A stretch of 64,000 nucleotides of DNA from assembly GCF_001613935.1 (NCBI RefSeq), contig NZ_LQCI01000011.1, forward strand, positions 119,795 to 183,794, in the 5' to 3' direction. Source of the DNA: Amycolatopsis regifaucium (GTDB lineage: Bacteria > Actinomycetota > Actinomycetes > Mycobacteriales > Pseudonocardiaceae). A program made the position numbers and the translations under genes. Positions 15,447-24,509 of this stretch are shown piece after piece (the stretch's first letter is position 1; every line of letters starts with the position of its first letter). Below the pieces are notes generated by a model that was not told where the DNA came from, did no database searches, and was given only the letters and a program-made list of their open reading frames with translations.

Positions 15447-16367
15447 ATGACCACGCTCGAACCGGCCATCGTCGCGGCGCAGGACAACCTGGCGGCGCTG
15501 GAATCCGAGGCCATCCACATCTTCCGTGAGGTGGCGGGCGAGTTCGACCGGCCGGTGATCCTGTTCTCCGGCGGCAAGGATTCGACGCTGCTGCTGCATC
15601 TGGCGATCAAGGCGTTCTGGCCGGCGCCGGTGCCGTTCCCGTTGCTGCACGTGGACACCGGGCACAACTTCGACGAGGTCATCGACTTCCGCGACCGCGT
15701 GGTCGAGCAGCACGGGCTGCGGCTGGTCGTGGCGAAGGTCCAGGACTGGATCGACGACGGCAGGCTCGAAGAGCGCGCCGACGGGATGCGCAACCCGCTG
15801 CAGACCACGCCACTGCTCGACACCATCGCCGAGCACAAGTTCGACGCCGTCTTCGGCGGCGGACGCCGCGACGAGGAACGCGCCCGCGCCAAGGAGCGGA
15901 TCTTCAGTCTCCGCAACTCCTTCGGCCAGTGGGACCCGCGGCGGCAGCGCCCGGAACTGTGGAACCTCTACAACGGCCGCCACCGTCCCGGCGAGCAGGT
16001 CCGGGTGTTCCCGCTGTCCAACTGGACCGAGGCGGACGTCTGGAACTACATCGCGCGGGAAAAGGTCGAGCTGCCGTCGATCTACTACGCGCACCGGCGC
16101 GAGGTCTACCAGCGCGACGGCATGTGGCTGGCCGAAGGACCGTGGGGCGGGCCCCGGCCGGGCGAGGAAGTCAAGGAACTGACCGTGCGCTACCGGACCG
16201 TCGGCGACGGTTCGTGCACCGGTGCCATCGAATCGACCGCCGCCACGGTGGACGAGGTCATCGCCGAGGTCTCGGCCTCCCGGCTCACCGAACGCGGCGC
16301 CACCCGCGCCGACGACCGGATGTCGGAGGCGGCGATGGAAGACCGCAAGCGTGAGGGGTACTTCTGA
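15447..16367 (+). CDS. cysD: Sulfate adenylyltransferase subunit 2
   Basis: This 306-residue catalytic subunit of ATP sulfurylase makes APS from sulfate and ATP, with CysN supplying GTP energy. The PP-loop SGGKDS is at residues 41-46, followed by HVDTGHNFDEVIDFRD and FGGGRRDEERARAKERIFS, both diagnostic. The ATG at 15447 with GAGAAGGGA upstream is preferred over earlier in-frame GTGs that overlap cysH. It shares one base (TGATG) with cysN. Confidence 0.95.
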   Translation: MTTLEPAIVAAQDNLAALESEAIHIFREVAGEFDRPVILFSGGKDSTLLLHLAIKAFWPAPVPFPLLHVDTGHNFDEVIDFRDRVVEQHGLRLVVAKVQDWIDDGRLEERADGMRNPLQTTPLLDTIAEHKFDAVFGGGRRDEERARAKERIFSLRNSFGQWDPRRQRPELWNLYNGRHRPGEQVRVFPLSNWTEADVWNYIAREKVELPSIYYAHRREVYQRDGMWLAEGPWGGPRPGEEVKELTVRYRTVGDGSCTGAIESTAATVDEVIAEVSASRLTERGATRADDRMSEAAMEDRKREGYF

Positions 16368-17629
16368 TGTCCAGCCTGTTGAGGCTCGCGACCGCGGGCA
16401 GTGTGGACGACGGGAAGTCGACCCTGGTCGGGCGGCTCCTGTACGACACCAAGTCCGTCCTCGCCGACCAGCTGGACGCGGTCACCCGCGCCAGTGTCGA
16501 CAAAGGGCTGTCCACACCGGACCTCTCGCTGCTCGTGGACGGCCTGCGCTCGGAACGCGAGCAGGGCATCACGATCGACGTGGCGTACCGGTATTTCGCG
16601 ACGCCGAAGCGCAGCTTCGTGCTCGCGGACACCCCCGGCCACGTGCAGTACACGCGGAACACGGTGACCGGGGCGTCCACCGCGCAACTGGCCGTGCTGC
16701 TGGTCGACGCGCGCAAGGGCGTCATCGAGCAGACCCGCCGTCACGCCGCGGTGCTCGCGCTGCTGGGTGTTCCGCATCTGGTGCTGGCGGTGAACAAGAT
16801 CGACCTCGTCGACTACGACGAGGCGACCTTCACCGTGATCGCCGAGGAGTTCGCCGAGCACGCAGCGTCGCTGGGCTACGAACGCGGTTCCGTACTCGCG
16901 GTGCCGGTTTCGGCGCTGCAGGGCGACAACGTGGCGGAGAAGTCGGACAAGACCCCGTGGTACTCCGGCCCGACCCTGCTGGAGCATCTGGAAACCGTGC
17001 CCGTGGCACCGGACCCGCACGATTCGGCGTTCCGCTTCCCGGTGCAGTACGTGATCCGGCCGCGCACGGCCGACCACCCCGACTACCGGGGCTACGCCGG
17101 GCAGATCGCGGCGGGCACCGTCCGGACGGGCGACGAGATCGTCGTGCTGCCGCAAGGACTCCGCAGCCGGGTGGAGGGCATCGACACCGCCGACGGTCCG
17201 CTCGCCGAGGCCGGCGCGGGCACCTCGGTGACGCTGCTGCTCACGGACGACCTCGACATCTCGCGCGGGGACCTGATCGCCGCCGCAGACCGGCAGCCGG
17301 AAGTGACCGACGAGATCGCCGCCACCCTGTGCTGGCTCTCGGCCAAGGCACTCAAACCGGGCGCGCGGGTGCTGGTGAAGCACGGCGCGCGAACGGTGCA
17401 GGCCATCGTCGACGAACTCCACGCCCGCTTCGACGAGCAGACGCTGTCCAGTGTGGACGAACCGGACACGCTGGAGCTCAACGACATCGGCCGGGTGACC
17501 CTGCGGCTCGCCGAGGCGATCGGCGTGGACGACTACGGCGTCAGCCCACGGACGGGCGCGTTCCTGGTCATCGACCCGAAGGACGGCGATACCCTGGCGG
17601 CCGGACTAGTCGGCGAAAGGTTCGCATGA
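16367..17629 (+). CDS. cysN: Sulfate adenylyltransferase subunit 1 (GTPase)
   Basis: This 420-residue elongation-factor-like GTPase activates CysD. G-motifs are GSVDDGKS (11-18), the switch GITIDVAYRYF, DTPGH and NKID, followed by two beta-barrel domains. It ends without the fused APS kinase (CysC) domain that many CysN/CysC proteins carry. That agrees with the APS-specific CysH next door. Its stop overlaps the chelatase start as ATGA. Confidence 0.95.
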   Translation: MSSLLRLATAGSVDDGKSTLVGRLLYDTKSVLADQLDAVTRASVDKGLSTPDLSLLVDGLRSEREQGITIDVAYRYFATPKRSFVLADTPGHVQYTRNTVTGASTAQLAVLLVDARKGVIEQTRRHAAVLALLGVPHLVLAVNKIDLVDYDEATFTVIAEEFAEHAASLGYERGSVLAVPVSALQGDNVAEKSDKTPWYSGPTLLEHLETVPVAPDPHDSAFRFPVQYVIRPRTADHPDYRGYAGQIAAGTVRTGDEIVVLPQGLRSRVEGIDTADGPLAEAGAGTSVTLLLTDDLDISRGDLIAAADRQPEVTDEIAATLCWLSAKALKPGARVLVKHGARTVQAIVDELHARFDEQTLSSVDEPDTLELNDIGRVTLRLAEAIGVDDYGVSPRTGAFLVIDPKDGDTLAAGLVGERFA

Positions 17630-18375
17630 CCCCGGGCCCCACACCGCCACTGGTCGCCGTCGCCCACGGCAGCCGCGACCCGCGGTCCGCCGCGACCATC
17701 CGCGCCCTGCTCGACGTCGCCCGTGGCCTGGCACCGGACCTCGACCTCCGGGAGTCCTTTTTGGACCTCTCGGAACCGTTGCTCACCGATGCCCTGCGCA
17801 CGTTGTACGCCGAGGGTCATCGCGAGGTCGTCGTGGTGCCGCTGCTGCTCGGCGTGGCGTATCACGCCCGGGTCGACCTGCCCGCGCTCGTCTCCGAGGT
17901 GACCGCGGACTGCCCGGGCCTCGACGTGCGGGTTTCCGGCGTGCTGGGCATCGACCCGCTGATCGAGTCGGTCGCGCTCGACCGGCTCGCCGAGGCGGGT
18001 GCCGACCTGGCCGACCCGGAACTGGGTGTCCTCCTCGCCGGGGTCGGCTCGTCGAATGTCGCGGCGAACGACGCGGTCGCCGGGATCACCACCCGCTGGC
18101 AACTGCGGCGCGGGCTGCTCGCGACCCCCGCGTTCGCCGGCGCCGCCCAGCCGGACGTACCCGCCGCCGTCGCGCGGTTGCGGCTGGGCGGCGCCCGGCG
18201 GCTCGCCGTCGCGGGCTGGTTCCTCGCGCCGGGGCTGCTGCCGGACCGGATCGCGCGCCTGGCGCGCGAAGCCGACCCGTCGGTGATCCTCGCCGGGCCG
18301 CTGGGGCCGGATCCACGTATCGCGGGGCTCGTCCTGGAACGCTACGGCGTCGCCGCGGCCCGGCTCGCCGCCTGA
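17626..18375 (+). CDS. Sirohydrochlorin ferrochelatase (CbiX/SirB type)
   Basis: This 249-residue protein has a duplicated CbiX fold. The first half carries VAVAHGSRDP with the metal-site His at 14 and LLLGVAYHARVDLP with a second His. The second half has GVGSSNVAANDA and GWFLAPGLLPDR. It probably inserts Fe2+ into sirohydrochlorin to give the siroheme needed by SirA, which explains its place in the operon. A cobalt chelatase role is possible from the family alone, but the context favours iron. It is the last gene of the operon. Confidence 0.92.
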   Translation: MTPGPTPPLVAVAHGSRDPRSAATIRALLDVARGLAPDLDLRESFLDLSEPLLTDALRTLYAEGHREVVVVPLLLGVAYHARVDLPALVSEVTADCPGLDVRVSGVLGIDPLIESVALDRLAEAGADLADPELGVLLAGVGSSNVAANDAVAGITTRWQLRRGLLATPAFAGAAQPDVPAAVARLRLGGARRLAVAGWFLAPGLLPDRIARLAREADPSVILAGPLGPDPRIAGLVLERYGVAAARLAA

Positions 18376-18463
18376 GCCATCGGCTCTGACCTATAGGCAC
18401 AGGTACCCCCGTGGTGGCGCAGGCCACTGCCCGGCCCGACTTCGCTCGTGCGAAGGTGAGGCC

Positions 18464-19237
18464 ATGGCTGACGAATTGGTGCACTACGACGTGGTGGGCG
18501 GCACCGCCACGATCACCTTGGACTCCCCGCACAACCGCAACGCGCTCTCCGCCCAGCTGCGGCGCGAACTGAGCGAGTCGCTGGACAAAGCGCGGTCGGA
18601 CGACGCGGTACGGGTCATCGTGCTCACCCACACCGGTCCGGTGTTCTGCGCCGGGATGGACCTCAAGGAGGCCCGCGGGGCCGGCGCCGGCGACCAGGGC
18701 GTCAACGAGTTCCCGAAGATCCTCGAGCAGCTGTGGACCAGCCCCAAGCCGGTGGTGGCGAGGCTGGCGGGCCCGGCGCGGGCGGGCGGCATCGGCATGG
18801 TGGCCGCGACCGACATCGCCGTCGCCGTGCACGAGGCGACCTTCGCCTTTTCCGAGGTGCGGATCGGCGTCGTCCCCGCCGTCATCTCGCTCACCGTGCT
18901 GCCCCGGCTCACCGCCCGTGCCGCGCACGAGCTGTTCCTGACCGGCGACACCTTCGACGCGAAGCGGGCCGTCGAGATCGGCCTGCTGAACTCGGCGGTC
19001 CCGGCCGCCGAACTCGACAGCGAGGTCGCCCGCTACGTCAAGGCGCTCGCCCTCGGCGGCCCGAAGGCGCTCGCCGCGACGAAGGAGCTTCTCAGCAAGC
19101 CTCGTCCTGCCACGCCGAGCGAAGGCTTCGAGGCCATGAACAAGCTCTCCGCCGGGTTCTTCGCGAGCGAAGAAGGCCAGGAGGGGATCACGGCCTTCGC
19201 TCAGAAGCGCAAGCCGAACTGGGTCCCGGAAAGCTAG
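18464..19237 (+). CDS. Enoyl-CoA hydratase/isomerase family protein
   Basis: This 257-residue crotonase-fold protein acts on acyl-CoA thioesters. The oxyanion-hole segments are VFCAGMDLKEA at about residues 65-75 and the loop ARLAGPARAGGIGMVAATD at about 103-121. FAFSEVRIGVVPAVIS carries the glutamate usually found at the second catalytic position. A good GAAGGTGAGG precedes the ATG. It stands alone: the sulfate operon ends 88 bp upstream, and the barstar gene converges with a 4-bp overlap. The exact CoA substrate cannot be told. Confidence 0.9.
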   Translation: MADELVHYDVVGGTATITLDSPHNRNALSAQLRRELSESLDKARSDDAVRVIVLTHTGPVFCAGMDLKEARGAGAGDQGVNEFPKILEQLWTSPKPVVARLAGPARAGGIGMVAATDIAVAVHEATFAFSEVRIGVVPAVISLTVLPRLTARAAHELFLTGDTFDAKRAVEIGLLNSAVPAAELDSEVARYVKALALGGPKALAATKELLSKPRPATPSEGFEAMNKLSAGFFASEEGQEGITAFAQKRKPNWVPES

Positions 19238-19593
19238 TCCGGCAGGACGACGGTGAGGCGCCGGGAGTCCGTCCGGTCACCGGACGGCCCCAGCGCTCGC
19301 TGCGCGTCGGAAAGCACGCTGCGGACGGCCAGGTACGCCTTGGGATCGCGGTCCTTGAGCACCGAGGAACCGGACCAGATCAGCACGTGCTCACCCGGCG
19401 GGAGCCAGGACAGGTCGGTGAGGCAGTCGTAGAGCGCGTCGAGGTTCTTCCCGAAGTAGTCGGGGAACGACAGCGCCTCCGCGATCGCGTCGAGCGTGGA
19501 CGCCATGTCGAGAGTGCGTCCCCGGTCGATCGGATGCGGATGCGCGCCTCGCGCGAACGCCTTGTCCACTTCGCTCTTTTTCGCTTCGCTCAT
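19234..19593 (-). CDS. Barstar-family RNase inhibitor
   Basis: This 119-residue protein has the barstar pattern: DMASTLDAIAEALSFPDYFGKNLDALYDCLTDL, with the Asp- and Trp-containing binding helix SWLPPGEHVLIW after it. It should be cytoplasmic and block a barnase-like RNase. Its ATG overlaps the RNase stop by four bases, so inhibitor and enzyme are made together. An extra N-terminal 25 residues precede the barstar core. It protects the producer from the adjacent RNase; partner specificity is inferred from coupling. Confidence 0.9.
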   Translation of the reverse strand: MSEAKKSEVDKAFARGAHPHPIDRGRTLDMASTLDAIAEALSFPDYFGKNLDALYDCLTDLSWLPPGEHVLIWSGSSVLKDRDPKAYLAVRSVLSDAQRALGPSGDRTDSRRLTVVLPD

Positions 19594-20075
19594 CGGTTGG
19601 TGTCCACTACGACGAAGGACTTGTAGTGGTCCTCGGTGTAATACAGCTCTTTGCCCGACCCGGTCACCAACCGCCTGGCGCCGCGATCCGGGCTGCCCGG
19701 GGTCTTGACGGTGTATTCGCGGTAATAGCCGGAGTCTTTGGCGGGCAAGACCTTCTCCCGGTTCTGGAAGGGCACGTCATCGTTGCGCGGATACGGGTAC
19801 GGCCCGCCCGCCTTGATGAGCCGCCAGGTCTCCGACGCCTGCGGGGGCAGTCCCGAAAGCGGTTTGACCGGCAGTCCGGACTCCTCGCCCGCGACCTTGC
19901 CCTTGGCCCGGCCGGCCCCGGTTTCCCCGGACGGTCCGGCCGAAGCGGACGAACTCGCCGGAGCCGAGGCGCTCTTCGTGTCGTCACCGCTGATGCCGTC
20001 CTTGACGAACCAGCCGGCGAGTACCAGCACGATCAGCCCGATCAGGGCGGCGGTGATCCGCCTACGGTTGAACAT
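19590..20075 (-). CDS. Membrane-anchored or secreted barnase-like ribonuclease (N1/T1 family)
   Basis: This 161-residue protein starts with a basic stretch and one hydrophobic segment at about 8-25, then a Ser/Ala/Gly-rich linker (33-62) and a microbial RNase domain at about 70-160. Catalytic residues expected from barnase are present: E120 in YREYTV, the arginines at 134-135 in GARRLV, and H150 in TEDHYKSF. The hydrophobic segment lacks an obvious signal-peptidase site, so it may be a signal anchor. The start at 20075 avoids an unlikely GC-rich extension. The pair with barstar suggests an antibacterial or self-limiting nuclease. Confidence 0.88.
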   Translation of the reverse strand: MFNRRRITAALIGLIVLVLAGWFVKDGISGDDTKSASAPASSSASAGPSGETGAGRAKGKVAGEESGLPVKPLSGLPPQASETWRLIKAGGPYPYPRNDDVPFQNREKVLPAKDSGYYREYTVKTPGSPDRGARRLVTGSGKELYYTEDHYKSFVVVDTNR

Positions 20076-20086
20076 GGTGCGCCAGC

Positions 20087-20290
20087 TTAGGAGGACCGGT
20101 CGGAGTCGTTCGCATCGCGGGCCGTGCCGAAGAGCCGGGCGACCCTGCCGAAGACCGTGTCGAGCAGCCAGGCCGCGGCCAGGCACAGCGGCACCACGAC
20201 CGCCATGACCAGCACGAATTGCACGGGGAACGGGGCCTGCGCGAGCCACAGCTCGACACCGTCCCACCAGTCAGCAAGCCCGTTGAACAC
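20087..20290 (-). CDS. Small single-span membrane protein of the RNase locus
   Basis: This 67-residue protein has an amphipathic N-terminus (MFNGLADWWDGVELWL), one hydrophobic span at about 22-46 and a basic then acidic tail. It ends 11 bp before the RNase gene and is probably co-transcribed. No family is recognised. It could help export or anchor the RNase, or be unrelated housekeeping; the position is the only clue. Confidence 0.7.
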   Translation of the reverse strand: MFNGLADWWDGVELWLAQAPFPVQFVLVMAVVVPLCLAAAWLLDTVFGRVARLFGTARDANDSDRSS

Positions 20291-20351
20291 GGTGTAACCC
20301 TACGCTCGTGGGCCAGTGGTCCTGTTGATCGGCCCGGGGTAGGTTGCTGAC

Positions 20352-21317
20352 ATGTTCGCCGTCTACGCTTCCGAACCCAACGCCGAAAAGCCGCTGGACT
20401 CGCTCGTGATCGGCGAGCGACCCGAGCCCGACGTGCCCGAAGGCTGGGTGCGGGTCCACGTCAAGGCCGCCAGCCTCAACATGCACGACCTGTGGACCCT
20501 GCGCGGCGTCGGCATCAAACTCGAACAGTTCCCGATGATCCTGGGTTGTGACGGCGCGGGCACCCTCGACGACGGCACCGAGGTCGTCGTCCACTCGGTG
20601 ATCAACGCCCCTGGCTGGCAGGGCGACGACACCCTCGACCCGAAGCGCACCCTGCTGACCGAGAAGCACCAGGGCACCTTCGCCGAGCAGGTCGTCGTCC
20701 CGGCGCGCAACGTCGTGCCGAAGCCGGCGGGCCTCAGTTTCACGGAAGCCGCGACCATGGGCACGGCCTGGCTGACCGCCTACCGGATGCTGTTCGTGAA
20801 GTCCGGGCTGCGACCGGGACAGACAATGCTCGTCCAAGGCGCCTCCGGTGGTGTCTCGACGGCACTCGTCCAACTCGGGCGTGCGGCGGGCTTCCGGGTC
20901 TGGGTGACCGGGCGTAGCGAAGAAAAGCGTGCACTGGCGGAGAATCTGGGCGCACATCAGACCTTTGAGTCCGGCGCGCGGTTGCCGGAGCGGGTCGACG
21001 CCGTCTTCGAGACCGTCGGCAAGGCGACCTGGTCACACTCGGTGAAGTCGCTCAAACCAGGCGGAATCATCGTCGTCTCCGGCTCGACCAGCGGTCCGGA
21101 TGCCCACGCGGAGTTGCAGCGCGTGTTCTTTCTGCAACTGCGTATCGCCGGCTCGACGATGGGGACCAAGGACGAACTGACCGATCTCCTCGCCTACCTG
21201 GAACTCACGGGGGTCCGCCCGCAGATCGGCGCGGAATTGCCGTTCGCGGCAGCCGAAACCGGGTTTAAGAACATGCTCGACGGGGAAACTTCAGGCAAGG
21301 TGGTTTTCACACATTGA
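20352..21317 (+). CDS. Zinc-binding-dehydrogenase-like quinone oxidoreductase (MDR superfamily)
   Basis: This 321-residue medium-chain dehydrogenase/reductase has a GroES-like N-terminal domain (KAASLNMHDLWTLRGVG, LGCDGAGTL) and a Rossmann domain whose nucleotide motif is QGASGGVSTALVQLGRAAG at about 158-176. The structural-zinc cysteines are missing, so it is of the zinc-free quinone reductase type that uses NADPH. It is divergent from the RNase locus with a 61-bp gap. Substrate unknown. Confidence 0.9.
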   Translation: MFAVYASEPNAEKPLDSLVIGERPEPDVPEGWVRVHVKAASLNMHDLWTLRGVGIKLEQFPMILGCDGAGTLDDGTEVVVHSVINAPGWQGDDTLDPKRTLLTEKHQGTFAEQVVVPARNVVPKPAGLSFTEAATMGTAWLTAYRMLFVKSGLRPGQTMLVQGASGGVSTALVQLGRAAGFRVWVTGRSEEKRALAENLGAHQTFESGARLPERVDAVFETVGKATWSHSVKSLKPGGIIVVSGSTSGPDAHAELQRVFFLQLRIAGSTMGTKDELTDLLAYLELTGVRPQIGAELPFAAAETGFKNMLDGETSGKVVFTH

Positions 21318-21500
21318 TCGGAGGGGTGGGTCCTCCCCCTCGTTGCGATCCAGCGCGCACATGAGCGCACATCCTCGGGGTTCAAGCAGGTCAAAGCGTC
21401 ATTTCGTAGTCTTGTCAAGTGTCAAGAACGTTATGACTCAGCGAGCTTTTCACGACCAAAGTTCGACCAAAATCCGACCTCTCGCGGTTAGCCTGAGAAC

Positions 21501-22544
21501 ATGACCGCATCGCAGCGGCCCGAACCGGCGGACCCCGGGGGCCGGAACACCACCGACGCCGACCCGATCCGCGTCTCCTTCCGACGCTACGCCGGTGTCC
21601 GCACCCGCGTGCTCGAAGTCGGACCGCAGCCGGTGGAATCCGCCGACCGCGCCCCACGACGAGTGCGCGGCAAGCGTGCGGCCGCCCGCGGGCACACCAA
21701 ACCGTCGGCACCGAGACTGGTGCTGCTGCACGGTTATTGCGACAGCGCCGACACCTGGCGCCCGGTTCTGGAGCTGCTCGCGGCCGCCGGTGTTCCGGCG
21801 GTCGCGGTCGATCTGCCCGGATTCGGTGATGCTCAGCCCCTGCGGCCGGGCCCGATGCTCCCGCAGCTCGACGCCTTCGCCGCGGCCGTCATCAAGGAGC
21901 AGGCCGTCCTCGGCACGGTCGTGCTCGCCGGGAACTCGCTCGGCGGCACGATGAGCCTGCGTGCCGCGGAGAACCACCGGCTGCCGGTCGCGGGCGTGGT
22001 GTCGATCGCCGCTCCCGGTTTCGTCGACAGCTGGCTGATCCGGACCGTGGCCCGCTATCCCCTGCCGCTGCGGATGTACTCGGCCCTGCCGCTGCCGATT
22101 CCCCGCTTCGTCGTCCGCGCCGTCGCCGAGCAGGTCGTACCCCGCCTGCTCTACGCCAACGCCACCGCCGCGGACGCCGAGCAGGTCCGCCGGTTCACGT
22201 CGCTGTTCCCGGACTACCGCTCCACCACCACCCGGCTCGAGCAGGCGAGGCAGCTCGTCGAAGAACTGACGGACGCTTACCGGCTCGAAGAGGTCCGCAT
22301 CCCGCTCCTGGTGGTCGTCTGCGGCAAGGACAAGCTCGTCAGCGCCGCGTCCGGTCGGCAACTGCACGCGTTGGTCCCGCACAGCAGGCTGATGGTGCGC
22401 GAGGACTGGGGCCACTGCCCGCAGCTCGACGACCCCATCGAGATCTCGGAGTTGCTGAACTATTTCGCGACCAGCGCCGCCAGGCCCGCGAAGGTCGCCG
22501 CTCGCGCGGCCATCGAAGTGAGCGAGGACACCGTCGCCGGCTAG
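21501..22544 (+). CDS. Alpha/beta hydrolase
   Basis: This 347-residue hydrolase has a basic, Pro-rich N-terminal extension of about 70 residues, then the core: LVLLHGYCDSADTW with the oxyanion HG, the nucleophile elbow AGNSLGGTMSL, the acid in VVVCGKDKLVS and the base in EDWGHCPQLDDP. It is probably cytoplasmic. A 183-bp region upstream separates it from the MDR gene and holds an imperfect GC hairpin after that gene. It converges with the LysR gene. Substrate not evident. Confidence 0.9.
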   Translation: MTASQRPEPADPGGRNTTDADPIRVSFRRYAGVRTRVLEVGPQPVESADRAPRRVRGKRAAARGHTKPSAPRLVLLHGYCDSADTWRPVLELLAAAGVPAVAVDLPGFGDAQPLRPGPMLPQLDAFAAAVIKEQAVLGTVVLAGNSLGGTMSLRAAENHRLPVAGVVSIAAPGFVDSWLIRTVARYPLPLRMYSALPLPIPRFVVRAVAEQVVPRLLYANATAADAEQVRRFTSLFPDYRSTTTRLEQARQLVEELTDAYRLEEVRIPLLVVVCGKDKLVSAASGRQLHALVPHSRLMVREDWGHCPQLDDPIEISELLNYFATSAARPAKVAARAAIEVSEDTVAG

Positions 22545-22558
22545 GTGCGATTTCCCGC

Positions 22559-23410
22559 TTATCCGACCAGCGCCCTGGCGATCGCGAGGAAGTCGCGGAG
22601 TGCGGGATGTGAGGAGTGCGGCGGCCAAGCCAGGTAGACGGTGACAGGAGGAGCGTCGCTGAGGGGAACATAGACGATCTCGGGGCGCTGATACAGCTGA
22701 CTACTGGGATCCGGGGTGATCCCGAGTCCCGCACCCGCGGCGATGTTGCTCAACCAGTCGTCGACGGTGGCCACCTCGACCGTGACGGCAGGCCTCCGGT
22801 TCTCCCCCCACAGGTAAGGGTCGGTCGTCCCGGAAGCGGTGTTGACGACCAGGTCGTACGGTGCCAGTTCCCCGAGCGTCACCGATCGACGACTCGCCAG
22901 TTGATGCTGGGCGGGGACCGCCGCCAGACGTGCCTCCAGATAGAGCAGCTCGTGACGGTAACGCGTCCCTGGCCGCTGTCCTCTCACCACGGCGATGTCG
23001 ATGACGGCCTCGTCCAGCTTGACGTAGAGGTCCTCGACCTGCCGCAACTGCAACGGGTATTCCGGGTGTTCGACCCGCCATCGCTGGATCAGATTTGTGG
23101 TGAATCGCCCCAGTGCCGCCCAGGCATGTCCCACTCGTAACGGTCTCGGCGCGTCGAACGGGCTGGACACGGCCTCGGTAAACGCGTTGACGGCCTGTGT
23201 CGCCTTCGCGCGGAAGGCCATTCCCGCGGCGGTGAGTTCCACTCCTTTCGCCGACCGGCGCAGCAACGAGGCCCCTACCTGCTGTTCCAGCTGGGAAAGC
23301 GTGCGTGACAAGGCTGGCTGAGTCACCCTCAACAGCCGCGCCGCGCGACTGATACTGCCCTCCTCGGCCGCCGCGAGAAACGCTTCCAGGTGCCTGAACT
23401 CAACCCCCAT
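22559..23410 (-). CDS. LysR-family regulator, divergent from proline hydroxylase
   Basis: This 283-residue protein has an N-terminal winged helix at about residues 3-62 (FRHLEAFLAAAEEGSISRAA, VTQPALSRTLSQLEQQVG) and a substrate-binding domain at about 90-280. The ATG at 23410 gives the standard family start; a start 21 bp earlier is possible. It is divergent from the proline hydroxylase gene with a 162-bp AT-richer shared promoter region. LysR proteins usually control the divergent neighbour in response to a pathway compound, so proline or hydroxyproline is a plausible effector; this is inference. Confidence 0.92.
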   Translation of the reverse strand: MGVEFRHLEAFLAAAEEGSISRAARLLRVTQPALSRTLSQLEQQVGASLLRRSAKGVELTAAGMAFRAKATQAVNAFTEAVSSPFDAPRPLRVGHAWAALGRFTTNLIQRWRVEHPEYPLQLRQVEDLYVKLDEAVIDIAVVRGQRPGTRYRHELLYLEARLAAVPAQHQLASRRSVTLGELAPYDLVVNTASGTTDPYLWGENRRPAVTVEVATVDDWLSNIAAGAGLGITPDPSSQLYQRPEIVYVPLSDAPPVTVYLAWPPHSSHPALRDFLAIARALVG

Positions 23411-23572
23411 AACCCAGAAGCATACCGTCATTCGAAACGAGCATTATCGCACGGGTTTCGAGCGGTGATATAAAGAACCGCATCCACCCAGCAGGAAATC
23501 GCACTCAGACAGCTGCGCGATGAAGTCGCCGCGCACAAGTCCGAAAAGTACGAACTTACCGGGAGGAAATCG

Positions 23573-24439
23573 GTGCGCTCTCACATCGTGGGCAAAGTCG
23601 ATTTGGACAAGGTCAGACTCCAGCAGGACCTTGAAGCGCTGGCCGCGATTCCACGTGTCGAGGAAGAGTACGACGAATTCAGCTCCGGATACTGGAAGAA
23701 CCTTTCGCTCTGGAACTCCAGCGGCGAGGCCGATGACACCATGTATCGGGACATCCAGGGAGCGGCGAAGCCGACAGCCCACGCCGCCAAGGCGCCTTAC
23801 CTGGACGAACTGATCCGAACCGTTTTCGACCCGCAGATCGTCAAGATGGCTCGAGCCCGCAACCTGGTGGACGCCATGGTCATCCCCCACCGGGACTTCA
23901 TCGAGCTGAACAAGGACAACGACCAGTACTTCCGTACGTTCATGGTCCTCGAAGACAACGAATCCGCTTTCCATTCCGATGACGACACCGTTATCCACAT
24001 GCGTCCGGGCGAGATCTGGTACCTCGACGCCGCCGCCCCGCATTCGGCGGTCAATTTCTCCTCGAACAGCAGGCAGTCCTTGTGCGTCGACTTCGCTTTC
24101 GATGGACCCTTCACAGAAGATCAAATCTTCTCCGAAAAATCGTTCTATCAGCCTGCCCTGAAGCCGGATATCGTGGCCAGGAAGCCCTTTACCGACGAGC
24201 ATCGCAACAAGCTCGTCCGACTCGGAGAGGTCATCGACAAGGACAACTTCAAGGACATCTTGTTCTTGATGTCGCGGGTGCATTACCGGTACGACGTGCC
24301 TGCCGCCGAGACCTACACGTGGTTCGTCGAAGCCTGTCACCTGGCCGACGACGCGACGCTGGTAGCGAGAGCGGAGGGCGTACGCGACTACATGATCGGT
24401 CAGCGCGCCCTCGGTGAGCGACTCCTCGCCGTCGCCTGA
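23573..24439 (+). CDS. L-proline cis-3-hydroxylase-type 2-oxoglutarate dioxygenase
   Basis: This 288-residue Fe(II)/2-oxoglutarate oxygenase closely recalls the Streptomyces L-proline 3-hydroxylase (about 290 residues). Shared stretches include the start MRSHI, VEEEYDEFS, WKN, VIPHRDF, and SDDDTVIHMRPGEIW. Iron ligands are H106, D108 and H157, and R167 (NSRQSLCVD) should bind 2-oxoglutarate. It would convert free proline to cis-3-hydroxyproline, a building block of some peptide antibiotics. GTG 23573 follows GGGAGGA. A strong hairpin follows the stop. No peptide synthetase gene is visible in the window. Confidence 0.88.
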   Translation: MRSHIVGKVDLDKVRLQQDLEALAAIPRVEEEYDEFSSGYWKNLSLWNSSGEADDTMYRDIQGAAKPTAHAAKAPYLDELIRTVFDPQIVKMARARNLVDAMVIPHRDFIELNKDNDQYFRTFMVLEDNESAFHSDDDTVIHMRPGEIWYLDAAAPHSAVNFSSNSRQSLCVDFAFDGPFTEDQIFSEKSFYQPALKPDIVARKPFTDEHRNKLVRLGEVIDKDNFKDILFLMSRVHYRYDVPAAETYTWFVEACHLADDATLVARAEGVRDYMIGQRALGERLLAVA

Positions 24440-24455
24440 TCCCACCTCCACAAAG

Positions 24456-24483
24456 GGGGAGACCCGGCTTTCCGGGTCTCCCC
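24456..24483. terminator. 12-bp perfect hairpin after proline hydroxylase
   Basis: GGGGAGACCCGG (24456-24467) pairs with CCGGGTCTCCCC (24472-24483) over a four-base loop. There is no T-run after it, so it may be a Rho-type or partial terminator limiting read-through into the EamA transporter gene, or a 3' stabiliser. Confidence 0.65.
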
Positions 24484-24509
24484 ACCCAAGCGGAAGAACA
24501 CGGCCACCG

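Noticed and set aside
16222..17625. N-terminal extension of the sirohydrochlorin chelatase over cysN
   Set aside because: The chelatase fold begins at the ATG coupled to the cysN stop; the upstream frame is a shadow of cysN.
18414..18427. Further CRP-like site before the enoyl-CoA hydratase gene
   Set aside because: GTGGCGCAGGCCAC is symmetric but departs from GTGA/TCAC in both arms.
23520..23813. Separate small gene starting at ATG 23520 before the proline hydroxylase
   Set aside because: It is out of frame with the hydroxylase, overlaps it heavily and has no family pattern.
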